A stretch of 11,886 nt of DNA from CAYGXH01 sp964354485 (GCA_964354485.1 CAYGZY010000004.1:1-11886), one strand, 5' to 3'. Numbered from the stretch's first letter, positions 1 through 6,740 are shown. The notes: generated by a model not told the origin, from the sequence alone. Numbers and translations are program-made.

Positions 1-1
1 G

Positions 2-979
2 CTGGAATTTGAAGATCACCGACCGCTCTACGACTGGTTCCTCGATGCCCTTGAGATTTCCCACCCCCGCCAGATTGAATTTGCACGCCTGAATCTCAGC
101 TACACCGTCATGAGCAAGAGAAAGCTCCTCGAACTTGTGGAGGAAAATATCGTCGATGGCTGGGATGATCCCCGAATGCCGACAATATGCGGACTCCGTA
201 GGCGGGGTTACACGCCGGAATCAATCCGTCATTTTGCAGACCGCATCGGTGTCGCAAAGCGCGAAAATACTATAGACGTAGCTCTCCTCGAAGACAGTGT
301 CCGTCAGGATCTGAATGCGCGTGCGAAACGGGTCATGGGCGTTCTGCGACCCCTGAAGCTGATTATCGATAATTATCCCGAAGATCGTATCGAACAGCTG
401 GATGCGATAAATAATCCCGAGGACCTCAGCATGGGAAGCCGCAAAATCCCATTTTCAAAGGTTCTCTACATAGAGCAGGATGATTTTCGTGAACATCCGC
501 CGAAAGGGTATTTCCGCCTGTCTCCAGGTGGTGAAGTGCGGTTGAGGTATGCCTACATCGTTCGTTGTGTCGATATTGTGAAAGATCCCTCGTCAGGCAA
601 TATTACTGAAATACACTGTACTTATGACCCTGAAACGAAAAGCGGATCGTTACAGAGCCATAAAAAAGTTAAGGGGACGATTCACTGGCTGTCGGCACAG
701 CATGCCGTTGACGCAGAAGTGAGATTGTACGACCGTCTCTTCACCGTCGAAGATCCGGGCGGTGAGAAATGGAAGGGGAGCATCAACCCAAATTCACTTG
801 AGGTTCTTAAGGAGTGTAAGGTTGAAGGGAGTCTCAAAGATGCTCTTCCTCAGAATCGTTTCCAGTTTGAACGACTGGGGTATTTCTGTGTCGATAAAGA
901 TTCCAAGCCCGGAGCTCTGGTCTTCAACAGAACGGTTTCACTCAGGGATACTTGGGCGAAAATCAGCAAGGGTAAATGA
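2..979 (+). CDS. glnS: Glutaminyl-tRNA synthetase, C-terminal part (5' truncated)
   Basis: This is the C-terminal 325 residues of the class I enzyme that charges tRNA-Gln with glutamine in the cytoplasm. The reading frame is open from base 2, and the start and the N-terminal Rossmann half with the HIGH motif lie upstream of the window. The segment PRQIEFARLNLSYT followed by VMSKRK is the KMSKS-type ATP-binding loop of GlnRS. It is followed by the helical connection and the two beta-barrel anticodon-binding domains, with family blocks GYFRLSPGGEVRLR, KVKGTIHWLSAQHA, RLYDRLF, FQFERLGYFC and the near-terminal FNRTVSLRDTWAK. The order and ending match the E. coli-type enzyme, so the C-terminus is complete. 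The GlnRS-specific barrels argue against GluRS. A promoter for the next gene lies in the 94-base gap downstream, so glnS is probably a separate transcription unit. Confidence is very high. Confidence 0.97.
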   Translation: MEFEDHRPLYDWFLDALEISHPRQIEFARLNLSYTVMSKRKLLELVEENIVDGWDDPRMPTICGLRRRGYTPESIRHFADRIGVAKRENTIDVALLEDSVRQDLNARAKRVMGVLRPLKLIIDNYPEDRIEQLDAINNPEDLSMGSRKIPFSKVLYIEQDDFREHPPKGYFRLSPGGEVRLRYAYIVRCVDIVKDPSSGNITEIHCTYDPETKSGSLQSHKKVKGTIHWLSAQHAVDAEVRLYDRLFTVEDPGGEKWKGSINPNSLEVLKECKVEGSLKDALPQNRFQFERLGYFCVDKDSKPGALVFNRTVSLRDTWAKISKGK

Positions 980-1018
980 GTACCCGAATTACGTTTATAA
1001 TTGCATTTAAAACGGTCA

Positions 1019-1035
1019 GTGAGCTTGACTCTCAC
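1019..1035. repeat. Short inverted repeat overlapping the folB -35 box
   Basis: GTGAG (1019-1023) and CTCAC (1031-1035) form a perfect 5-bp inverted repeat with a 7-base centre containing the -35-like TTGACT. It could be an operator half-site pair or a weak hairpin at the end of the glnS transcript. No T-tract follows, so it is not a convincing intrinsic terminator. A 5-bp repeat can also occur by chance. Confidence 0.3.
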
Positions 1036-1053
1036 AGAGGAAAGCCCTATATT
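1025..1053 (+). promoter_or_regulatory. Sigma70-like promoter upstream of folB
   Basis: TTGACT (1025-1030) and TATATT (1048-1053) are separated by exactly 17 bases, and each hexamer matches the sigma70 consensus at five of six positions. Transcription would begin near 1060, leaving a leader of only about 14 bases before the ATG at 1074. That leader has no recognisable Shine-Dalgarno sequence. The promoter would drive folB and the closely packed genes after it. If the organism's primary sigma factor uses the Bacteroidota -33/-7 consensus instead, the match may be less meaningful. Confidence 0.55.
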
Positions 1054-1073
1054 TCGCAAAATTACTCACTCGC

Positions 1074-1445
1074 ATGCCGGTCAACGATATCATCAGAATA
1101 AAAAATGCGTCCTTTTATGCTTACCACGGTGTGGCAAGCGATGAGCAAAATCTGGGCGGTAAGTTCGAAGTCGATCTCGAAATTCGGGGTGATTTTTCGA
1201 ATGCAAAAAAAAGCGACAATCTGAAAGACGCCATTAATTATGAATCGGTATATTCTTTCCTCCGATCATATGTAACGCAAAAAAAATATTATCTGCTGGA
1301 AGCCCTGGCTAACGCGATCGCGGAGGGACTTATCCGTGAATTCCCAATAATTCATTCGGTGATGGTCACCGTCAGAAAATGGCATCCTCCCGTAAAAGGC
1401 GTTATAGATTACGTTGAGGTAGAAGTCCATGGAGGACCTACGTAA
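1074..1445 (+). CDS. folB: Dihydroneopterin aldolase
   Basis: The product is a 123-residue cytoplasmic enzyme that converts 7,8-dihydroneopterin to 6-hydroxymethyl-7,8-dihydropterin and glycolaldehyde in folate synthesis. The length is typical for this octameric T-fold family. Visible signatures are the N-terminal strand with FYAYHGV (residues 14-20) and the following glutamate region (E24 in DEQNLGGKF), INYESVY with Tyr56, the helix containing LLEALA (substrate-binding Glu76), and the conserved lysine in VRKWHPPVKG (Lys102). The ATG at 1074 places the first strand at the expected distance from the N-terminus. No Shine-Dalgarno sequence is visible. The stop is 2 bases before folK, so the two consecutive pathway enzymes are almost certainly co-transcribed. 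Confidence is high. Confidence 0.95.
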   Translation: MPVNDIIRIKNASFYAYHGVASDEQNLGGKFEVDLEIRGDFSNAKKSDNLKDAINYESVYSFLRSYVTQKKYYLLEALANAIAEGLIREFPIIHSVMVTVRKWHPPVKGVIDYVEVEVHGGPT

Positions 1446-1447
1446 CA

Positions 1448-1954
1448 ATGTATCAGGTATACATCGGACTCGGCTCTAATCTCGGCGACCGGGAGGAAAA
1501 CCTGTACCGGGCACTCGAAGAAATCGCTCTCATCGGGACAATTTCATTAATATCTTCTGTATATGAAACCGAACCGGTAGGAATGGAAAATTGTTCGGAT
1601 TTTTTAAACATGGCGATAGAAATTGCAACAACCGCAGATCCGCCTCTTCTAATGGCGCAAATAAAAAAAATTGAGCGTAAACTGGGACGCCGATCGGCAT
1701 CTCACGGTGAACCGAGAACGATCGATATAGACATTCTCCTTTATCGCGGATTCGCGTACCAGGATCCGACGGTTCAGGTACCGCATCCGGCATTACAGAA
1801 CAGGAGATTCGCGCTGGAGCCGCTGGTTGAAATTGCGCCGACCGCGGTACATCCCCAATTAGAAAAAACTGTAGCATCACTCCTGCGGAACTGCCGTGAC
1901 AACCACCGGGTTCTTAAATCGGAGATTCAGCTCCATGGTGTTAGGACAATCTGA
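1448..1954 (+). CDS. folK: 2-amino-4-hydroxy-6-hydroxymethyldihydropteridine pyrophosphokinase
   Basis: The product (168 residues) transfers pyrophosphate from ATP to 6-hydroxymethyl-7,8-dihydropterin, the step directly after FolB. Family motifs are IGLGSNLGDREENL at the N-terminus, VYETEPVG (residues 38-45), and RTIDIDILLY (90-99), whose two aspartates (Asp93 and Asp95) are the Mg-ATP ligands of HPPK. VPHP (111-114) and RRFALEPLVEIAP follow in the usual order. GGAGG at 1431-1435, inside the end of folB, lies 12 bases before the ATG and can serve as the ribosome binding site. The C-terminal 20 or so residues after the core are not distinctive. The gene ends at, or slightly inside, the start of the kinase gene that follows. 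Confidence is high. Confidence 0.96.
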   Translation: MYQVYIGLGSNLGDREENLYRALEEIALIGTISLISSVYETEPVGMENCSDFLNMAIEIATTADPPLLMAQIKKIERKLGRRSASHGEPRTIDIDILLYRGFAYQDPTVQVPHPALQNRRFALEPLVEIAPTAVHPQLEKTVASLLRNCRDNHRVLKSEIQLHGVRTI

Positions 1955-1958
1955 TCAT

Positions 1959-2645
1959 ATGAGTGTACGACCCACAATTGATTCGCTCATTGAAAAATCA
2001 GAAATACGCCACATAGCTATTGAAGGCGTTATCGGTGCCGGTAAAACTGCGTTGGTAGAGATGCTCGGCCAGCGTCTCGGTGCAAAAGTTATCCTTGAAC
2101 GCTTCGAAGAGAATCCGTTCCTGCCGAAGTTCTACGAAGATCCCGACCGCTATGCATTTCAAACACAGCTTTTCTTTCTGTTGAATCGTTACAAAGAACA
2201 GCAGCAGCTTTTTCAGGCGGATCTATTTCATCGTTTTCTCGTTACTGATTATATATTCGAAAAGGACAAGATATTCGCATACCTCACACTCGAGGATGAT
2301 GAACTCAGGCTGTACGAAAGCGTGCTTAATTCGATCGAGCACTCAGTCCCGACACCCGACCTCGTAGTGTACCTTCAGTGTTCCGTGCCCCGTTTGATGC
2401 AAAATATCCGCCAGCGGGGAAGACAGATCGAACGAAACATGTCGGAGCAGTATATACGCGATCTGAATGAAGCGTACAATTACTTTTTCTTCCGCTACAA
2501 GAGTGCGCCCCTCCTCATCGTTAATGCTTCAGAAATAGATTTCGTCAAGCGCCAGGAGGAATTCGAAGATCTCCTGATGGAAATGTTCAGACAAAAAAGA
2601 GCGCCGGTTGAGTACTATAATCCTGCAAGAACACAATATCTCTGA
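1959..2645 (+). CDS. Deoxynucleoside kinase (dCK/dGK family)
   Basis: The product is a cytoplasmic P-loop kinase that phosphorylates deoxynucleosides (probably deoxyadenosine, deoxyguanosine or deoxycytidine; the sequence does not settle which) for dNTP salvage. With the ATG at 1959 it is 228 residues. The P-loop GVIGAGKT is at 23-30. ERFEENPFL carries the likely catalytic Glu47, and FQTQLFFLLNRYKEQ (67-81) carries the substrate-contacting Gln70. DYIFEKD (97-103) and an arginine-rich lid, IRQRGRQIERN (150-160), complete the family pattern. The frame is open upstream, with an alternative ATG at 1935 that would overlap folK by 20 bases and has GGAG 10 bases before it. The 1959 start leaves a 4-base gap and has TAGGA 12 bases upstream. 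The start is uncertain but the identity is not. Association with folK fits FCB-group genomes. Confidence 0.93.
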   Translation: MSVRPTIDSLIEKSEIRHIAIEGVIGAGKTALVEMLGQRLGAKVILERFEENPFLPKFYEDPDRYAFQTQLFFLLNRYKEQQQLFQADLFHRFLVTDYIFEKDKIFAYLTLEDDELRLYESVLNSIEHSVPTPDLVVYLQCSVPRLMQNIRQRGRQIERNMSEQYIRDLNEAYNYFFFRYKSAPLLIVNASEIDFVKRQEEFEDLLMEMFRQKRAPVEYYNPARTQYL

Positions 2646-2648
2646 TCT

Positions 2649-2849
2649 ATGAAATTATTTCAATATCTTCTTTGGGTTCTGGTCGTTTACTTCGCAATAA
2701 GGATTGTCAGATCCTTTATTACGCTCCGCAAACGATCACAGCGCCATCGGGAGACCCCCCCCTATGTGAAAATCGAGGAAGCCGATTTCGAGGATATAAC
2801 AGAAAAACGCGAGGGTGAGGACAACGACACGACCTCCAAGAGTTCCTAG
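2649..2849 (+). CDS. Small single-pass membrane protein, DUF4834-like
   Basis: A 66-residue protein follows the kinase stop after 3 bases. Residues 4-18 or so (FQYLLWVLVVYFAIR) form one hydrophobic segment. A basic stretch then follows (RKRSQRHR, about 27-34), and the C-terminus is acidic (EEADFEDITEKREGEDND). The positive-inside pattern suggests the tail is cytoplasmic. Small proteins with this arrangement, including the central proline and the short acidic motif ending in a D-Y/F-E-type sequence, are annotated as DUF4834 in Bacteroidota. I recognise the resemblance but cannot confirm family membership. The function is unknown. Tight spacing places it in the folB-folK-kinase operon. No Shine-Dalgarno sequence is evident. 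Confidence 0.75.
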   Translation: MKLFQYLLWVLVVYFAIRIVRSFITLRKRSQRHRETPPYVKIEEADFEDITEKREGEDNDTTSKSS

Positions 2850-2883
2850 CGGTAACTGATAGAGAACCGAATCATCGAAAGAG

Positions 2884-3960
2884 ATGACCATGAACCGTGT
2901 GATGGCGAAGATTGTATCGTGGCTCATCAGACCTGCCCAAAAAGCGCCGGATCATCTCCGGAATTTTAAAAAAATACTCGTTGTCAGACAGCATGACCAG
3001 CTTGGCGATATGCTGTGCGCCGTTCCGCTCCTCCGCACACTCCGGAAATCATATCCTAACGCCCACATCGCATTAATTACTAGTCCGGTGAATTACAGCA
3101 TAATGGAGAACCACCCGTACGTCGATGAGGTACTCTGTTATGATAAGAAAAAGTATTGGAAGTCGCCTCTCTTGCTCGTGCAGTTCCTGCGTCATCTGAG
3201 AAAATCCGCCTTCGATGCTGCTGTAGTACCCGTGACTGTATCGCTATCGACGACGAGCGATCTGCTTGCGCTCATTTCAGGCGCCCGGATGCGTATTGGA
3301 GCAGCTTCATTGAGCGAGAAAGAAAATCCGTGTGCAGACTTCCATACACATTGCGTCGCACTTTCGTGGGATGCTAATCCGCACCGTCACCAGGCGCTTC
3401 GGAATATGGATATTCTTGGTCCTTTAGGCATCTCGTGCGAAGATCTGAGTCTGACGATCGGATTCACACAGGAAGAAAAGCGGTATGCGGAAAATGCGGC
3501 GGTATCGTTGAGAGGAAATAATTCCTGCCTCGTCGGCATACATCCGGGCGCTGGTAAACCGGACAATCGCTGGAAGGCAGAATATTTTGCTGAAATTGCG
3601 AATAAACTCGCGGCTGAACGAAACGCGTCTGTGGTTATCACTGTCGGACCCATGGACGACGAATCGTATTCGCTTCTTTGCAAACATCTCCGATGCCCGC
3701 ACGAGGTAGTGTACAAGAAGCCCCTGAGAACCGTCGCAGCTTTCATCGCTGGGTTCGATCTCTTTCTTACGAACGACACGGGAATCATGCACGTAGCGGC
3801 TGCGACACAGACAAAACTTATCGCCCTCTTCGGCAGTACAGATCCGCTCCAGTGGGCACCAAAAGGCGCACATGTGCGTTATATTAGTATGTCAAACGGT
3901 GATGTGAATTCGATTTCAACGGAAACCGTTTGGCGGGAAATCGTAACTATTCTCACATAA
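2884..3960 (+). CDS. Glycosyltransferase family 9 (heptosyltransferase-like)
   Basis: The 358-residue protein has the two-Rossmann GT-B architecture of ADP-heptose:LPS heptosyltransferases (GT9). These transfer heptose, or a related sugar, to lipopolysaccharide core at the inner face of the cytoplasmic membrane. The N-terminal domain opens with ILVVRQHDQLGDMLCAVPLL (residues 31-50), the family's nucleotide-fold start. In the C-terminal domain HPGAGKPDNRW (220-230), FLTNDTGIMHVAAA (294-307) and LFGSTDPLQWAP (315-326) are the GT9 signatures for the sugar-nucleotide site. The Asp of the LGD motif (Asp42) is the likely catalytic base. The ATG at 2884 and another at 2890 are both possible; GAAAGAG directly before 2884 would be well placed for 2890. 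The acceptor and donor cannot be assigned from sequence, so I give no waa/rfa symbol. Confidence 0.92.
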   Translation: MTMNRVMAKIVSWLIRPAQKAPDHLRNFKKILVVRQHDQLGDMLCAVPLLRTLRKSYPNAHIALITSPVNYSIMENHPYVDEVLCYDKKKYWKSPLLLVQFLRHLRKSAFDAAVVPVTVSLSTTSDLLALISGARMRIGAASLSEKENPCADFHTHCVALSWDANPHRHQALRNMDILGPLGISCEDLSLTIGFTQEEKRYAENAAVSLRGNNSCLVGIHPGAGKPDNRWKAEYFAEIANKLAAERNASVVITVGPMDDESYSLLCKHLRCPHEVVYKKPLRTVAAFIAGFDLFLTNDTGIMHVAAATQTKLIALFGSTDPLQWAPKGAHVRYISMSNGDVNSISTETVWREIVTILT

Positions 3961-3985
3961 AAATGCAGACCTGTCGGTACTCAAA

Positions 3986-4987
3986 ATGAACGGTAAATCG
4001 CTGTCAAAAAAGTCTGCCGGAAGTGATCTCGATATTTCCGCAGGTGCGGTAAGAGACGAAGGAATACTGGTAAATCTCGAGGAAGAGATCCTGAAACTCA
4101 AGGACGAGTTAAACGCGGTCATCCTTGCTCACTACTATCAGGAATCCGAGATTCAGGATCTTGCTGATCATGTGGGTGATAGTCTTGACCTTGCCAGAAA
4201 GGCAGCGGCAACTAATGCCGATGTCATAGTATTTGCAGGTGTTCACTTCATGGCGGAGACCGCCAAAATTTTAAATCCTGCAAAAAAGGTCATTATCCCT
4301 GATCTTGAAGCCGGTTGCTCGCTTGCCGAAGGTTGTCCGCCCGATGCATTCCGGCAATTCCGTGAAGAACACCCCGATCACGTTGCAATCACGTACATCA
4401 ATTGTTCAGCCGAAGTCAAGGCACTGAGCGATATAATATGCACATCGAGTAATGCAGAAAAAATCATACGACAGATCCCGGTATCAACGCCGATACTTTT
4501 TGCGCCCGATCGAAATCTGGGAGCATACTTAAAGAAAAAAACCGGACGAGATATGTTGCTGTGGAACGGGACGTGTATTGTACATGAAATGTTCAGTGCA
4601 AAAAAAATATTTCATCTACGGACTGAGCATCCGGGTGCGAAACTGATCGCACATCCTGAATGCGAGGAAGTTATTCTGAACGAAGCTGACTTCATCGGCT
4701 CAACTAGCGCGCTCCTTCGGTATGTACAGCAGTCGGATGATAGGGAATTCATCGTCGCCACCGAAGTGGGCATTATCCACCAGATGGAGAAGACCGCTCC
4801 GGGTAAACATTATATCCCTGCGCCTCCCACCGACAGCTGGGAATGTAACAAATGCCCATATATGAAGTTGAATACGATGGAGAAACTCTATCTGTGTATG
4901 AAGCGACAAGACCCGGAGATTGTACTCGACAGCGATCTCATCCAGCGAGCATACCGACCTCTACGTCGGATGCTTGACATGAGTTAA
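3986..4987 (+). CDS. nadA: Quinolinate synthase A ([4Fe-4S] enzyme)
   Basis: The 333-residue cytoplasmic enzyme condenses iminoaspartate with dihydroxyacetone phosphate to give quinolinate in de novo NAD synthesis. AVILAHYYQESEIQDLADHVGDSL (split around residues 44-67), FAGVHFMAETAKILNP (83-98) and DLEAGCSLA are family blocks. The three [4Fe-4S] ligands are expected to be Cys111 (AGCSLA), Cys197 (NGTCIVHE) and Cys290 (CPYMKLN), each in its conserved context. Cys287 forms an extra CxxC with Cys290, as in the E. coli-type enzyme. The first 25 or so residues before the conserved helix are unconserved, and no closer ATG, GTG or TTG restart is visible, so the ATG at 3986 is kept. No clear Shine-Dalgarno sequence is present. 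The gap after the glycosyltransferase is 25 bases. nadB and nadC are not in the window. Confidence is very high. Confidence 0.97.
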   Translation: MNGKSLSKKSAGSDLDISAGAVRDEGILVNLEEEILKLKDELNAVILAHYYQESEIQDLADHVGDSLDLARKAAATNADVIVFAGVHFMAETAKILNPAKKVIIPDLEAGCSLAEGCPPDAFRQFREEHPDHVAITYINCSAEVKALSDIICTSSNAEKIIRQIPVSTPILFAPDRNLGAYLKKKTGRDMLLWNGTCIVHEMFSAKKIFHLRTEHPGAKLIAHPECEEVILNEADFIGSTSALLRYVQQSDDREFIVATEVGIIHQMEKTAPGKHYIPAPPTDSWECNKCPYMKLNTMEKLYLCMKRQDPEIVLDSDLIQRAYRPLRRMLDMS

Positions 4988-5038
4988 GATGAGATTAGTT
5001 TGAAATTGGATAGAAGATCACTTACGAAAACCATAATG

Positions 5039-5044
5039 AAAGGG
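5039..5044 (+). promoter_or_regulatory. Ribosome binding site that selects a TTG start
   Basis: AAAGGG sits 8 bases before the TTG at 5053. That TTG begins the MPIFEYQC sequence typical of FmdB-family N-termini. The first in-frame ATG is codon 14, past the first zinc knuckle, so TTG initiation is strongly supported. Confidence 0.7.
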
Positions 5045-5052
5045 TAAGACCA

Positions 5053-5286
5053 TTGCCAATTTTTGAATATCAGTGTCAGACATGTGGAACAATGTATGAA
5101 GTATTGCACATAGGACCCGAGCGGGCAGAAGAAATTGTGTGTCCCAAATGCAAGTCTACTGCGCACAAACGGTGGTTTTCACCGACAAACATAGCGACCG
5201 CAAATTCATCGGTTCCATCGTGCAGCGATGGATCGTGCAATATGAGAGATGAAGGATGCAGCAGTGGGATGTGTCCGATGGATTGA
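5053..5286 (+). CDS. FmdB-type zinc-ribbon protein with cysteine-rich tail
   Basis: This 77-residue protein begins MPIFEYQCQTCG, the hallmark of the FmdB/CxxC_CxxC_SSSS putative regulatory family. Cys8, Cys11, Cys30 and Cys33 form two CxxC knuckles that should bind one zinc ion. Family members have been proposed as regulators (FmdB of methanogen formamidase), but no function is proven for most. After the ribbon comes a short HKRWFSP segment and a serine- and cysteine-rich tail with two CxxxxC pairs (Cys57/Cys62 and Cys69/Cys74). These could bind a second metal or be unstructured. The start is TTG. It lies 65 bases after nadA, so it may be read from the same transcript or from a weak promoter in that gap. 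Family assignment is firm; the role is unknown. Confidence 0.88.
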   Translation: MPIFEYQCQTCGTMYEVLHIGPERAEEIVCPKCKSTAHKRWFSPTNIATANSSVPSCSDGSCNMRDEGCSSGMCPMD

Positions 5287-5342
5287 TGATTGTGGCGAAC
5301 TATCTGGTATCGGGGAGTTTCGAATAAATACAAAATATAATC

Positions 5343-5346
5343 AGGA
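5343..5346 (+). promoter_or_regulatory. Ribosome binding site deciding the DUF302 start
   Basis: AGGA at 5343-5346 lies 8 bases before the ATG at 5355 and overlaps the upstream in-frame ATG at 5346. This favours 5355 as the true start, giving the family-typical MKY N-terminus. A perfect -10-like TATAAT also lies at 5336-5341, but no -35 hexamer is recognisable at the proper distance. Confidence 0.55.
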
Positions 5347-5354
5347 TGGAAGGC

Positions 5355-5732
5355 ATGAAATACAGCATTTCTAGAGTAGTAGATTTCCCTTATGAGAAAG
5401 CCATAGAACGAGTAACAGAAGAACTGAAGAAGGAAGGCTTTGGAATACTCACAACCATCGATGTGAGAGAGACCCTGAAGAACAAACTCAATGTAGATTA
5501 TCCGCGTTATGTCATTCTCGGTGCATGTAATCCTGCTTTTGCACACCAGGCGCTCCTGACCGATGAGGAGATTGGGTTGTTTTTACCATGTAACATAATC
5601 GTCTACGAAAAAAATGGGGAAACGCATATTTCCGTTTTCGATCCGTCAATCATGGCAAAGTTCACAACAAATATCACTCCGATCGCACAATCTGTACGTG
5701 AAAAGCTGGAGCGAGTCTTAGCCGGGATATAA
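5355..5732 (+). CDS. DUF302 family protein
   Basis: The 125-residue protein matches the DUF302 single-domain family, an alpha/beta fold of unknown biochemical role found widely in bacteria and archaea. It opens MKYSISRVV, has the helix AIERVTEELKKEGFGILT (about 16-33), then TLKNKLNVDY, the central LGACNP (55-60), LPCN (77-80) and the FDP...M segment (95-100). A final helix follows, all in the usual order. Cys58 and Cys79 lie in the two best conserved motifs and could be a redox or ligand pair, which is inference. An in-frame ATG nine bases upstream is less likely because the Shine-Dalgarno sequence overlaps it. No signal peptide is present, so it is cytoplasmic. Neighbours give no clear functional hint. 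The 131 bases that follow contain a candidate promoter for htpX and no other gene. Confidence 0.88.
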   Translation: MKYSISRVVDFPYEKAIERVTEELKKEGFGILTTIDVRETLKNKLNVDYPRYVILGACNPAFAHQALLTDEEIGLFLPCNIIVYEKNGETHISVFDPSIMAKFTTNITPIAQSVREKLERVLAGI

Positions 5733-5777
5733 AACAATCTCATCGATATTGCTATCCACCTGAATTAAAATCCACCG

Positions 5778-5798
5778 GTACATTTGAATAGTACATTT
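5778..5798. repeat. Pair of 8-bp direct repeats upstream of htpX
   Basis: GTACATTT occurs at 5778-5785 and again at 5791-5798, 13 bases apart, just before and touching the candidate -35 of htpX. Direct repeats here could be activator or repressor half-sites. Two copies of an AT-rich octamer may also be chance. Confidence 0.3.
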
Positions 5799-5826
5799 TG
5801 GTAATTACTCAAATTTTCCATAGATT
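5798..5826 (+). promoter_or_regulatory. Candidate promoter for htpX
   Basis: TTGGTA (5798-5803) and TAGATT (5821-5826) are spaced by 17 bases, each with four of six consensus matches, in the AT-rich 131-base gap before htpX. The spacing to the start at 5864 is sensible. The match is weak, and the support comes mainly from its being the largest gap in the window. Confidence 0.3.
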
Positions 5827-5863
5827 TAATATGAATAGGTAAGTCGATAGAAGGATTGGATGA

Positions 5864-6715
5864 ATGAATACGCTTAAAACTGTATTTTTAATGACATTCA
5901 TGATGGTGTTGCTGATGTTCGTCGGATCGCTTGTCGGCGGCGAACAGGGTATCGTCACGGCGTTCATTATTTCGCTTGTTATGAATTTTGGTGCATACTG
6001 GTTTTCTGATAAAATCGTGTTAATGATGTACCATGCCAGGGAAGTGACCGAAGCTGAAGCTCCGAAGCTTTTTTCCGTTGTGATCCGTCTAGCAAGTTCT
6101 GCGCAGATTCCCATGCCCCGAGTGTATATTGTACCGGGAGATACTCCCAACGCTTTTGCCACCGGCAGAGGACCGAACCATGCGTCCGTTGCTGTCACTG
6201 AAGGGATTTTGAAGCTCCTGAGTGATGATGAGCTGGAGGGAGTAATTGCTCACGAGTTGGCGCACATCAAGCACCGTGATATTCTAACTGGGACTATTGT
6301 GGCGACACTGGTAGGAACGATCACGTTCGTTTCAAGGATGGCGGGCTGGTCGATGATGTTCACTGGCGGAGGCAGAGACAGACGTGATTCGGGTGGTTTT
6401 GGCCAGCTCTTTCTCATCATCGTTGCACCCATCGCTGCGGTTCTCGTTCAGTTAGCCATTTCCAGATCCCGCGAGTTTGCTGCAGACGAGGGAAGCGCAC
6501 GGATATCCGGTCGGCCACTTTCGCTAGCAAATGCGCTTCAGAAGCTGGAACGGGGCGCCGAACGCATTCCCATGCAGAATGTATCGCCGTCATCGGCTCA
6601 CATGTTTATCGTAAATCCGTTACGTGGATCGGGAATTATGAAATTATTTTCAACTCACCCACCCGTTGCAGAAAGAATCGAGAAACTTCAGGCTCTCGCA
6701 ATGGGCGGTCTGTGA
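5864..6715 (+). CDS. htpX: Membrane zinc metalloprotease HtpX (M48B)
   Basis: The 283-residue inner-membrane protease degrades misfolded or damaged membrane proteins and works alongside FtsH in species where it has been studied. Two hydrophobic segments at the N-terminus (about 5-22 and 27-47) and two more around 143-160 and 181-199 give the four-helix HtpX layout. The zinc site is HELAH at 130-134 (His130, Glu131, His134), with Glu204 in SRSREFAADE as the third ligand. The NAFATG and THPP (264-267) motifs of the M48B family are also present. Length is close to the 293 residues of the E. coli protein. The ATG at 5864 is preceded by AAGGA (5851-5855) with 8-base spacing. htpX is commonly induced by envelope or heat stress; a candidate promoter lies upstream. 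Confidence is very high. Confidence 0.96.
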   Translation: MNTLKTVFLMTFMMVLLMFVGSLVGGEQGIVTAFIISLVMNFGAYWFSDKIVLMMYHAREVTEAEAPKLFSVVIRLASSAQIPMPRVYIVPGDTPNAFATGRGPNHASVAVTEGILKLLSDDELEGVIAHELAHIKHRDILTGTIVATLVGTITFVSRMAGWSMMFTGGGRDRRDSGGFGQLFLIIVAPIAAVLVQLAISRSREFAADEGSARISGRPLSLANALQKLERGAERIPMQNVSPSSAHMFIVNPLRGSGIMKLFSTHPPVAERIEKLQALAMGGL

Positions 6716-6735
6716 TCATGATGAAATATATTCAT

Positions 6736-6740
6736 GGAGG
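6736..6740 (+). promoter_or_regulatory. Ribosome binding site selecting the start at 6744
   Basis: GGAGG, extending into GGAGGAG, lies just before the ATG at 6744. It is the strongest purine-rich site near this gene and favours 6744 over the upstream in-frame ATG at 6666, which lies inside htpX. The spacing is short, at 3 bases. Confidence 0.55.

Noticed and set aside
1019..1035. The inverted repeat after glnS as an intrinsic terminator.
   Set aside because: The stem is only 5 bp and no T-run follows. It is noted instead as a possible operator.
1896..1958. Extension of the kinase gene to the ATG at 1896.
   Set aside because: It would overlap folK by 59 bases, and the extra residues show no conserved kinase sequence. 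Starts at 1935 or 1959 are adequate.
3424..3873. 149-codon minus-strand open frame overlapping the glycosyltransferase.
   Set aside because: It lies entirely within a clear GT9 gene on the + strand, has no recognisable domains and has an unlikely composition, so it is an antisense shadow.
5336..5341. TATAAT at 5336-5341 as a promoter for the DUF302 gene.
   Set aside because: No -35 hexamer exists at 16-18 bases upstream, and transcription would begin almost at the start codon. It is AT-rich enough to occur by chance.
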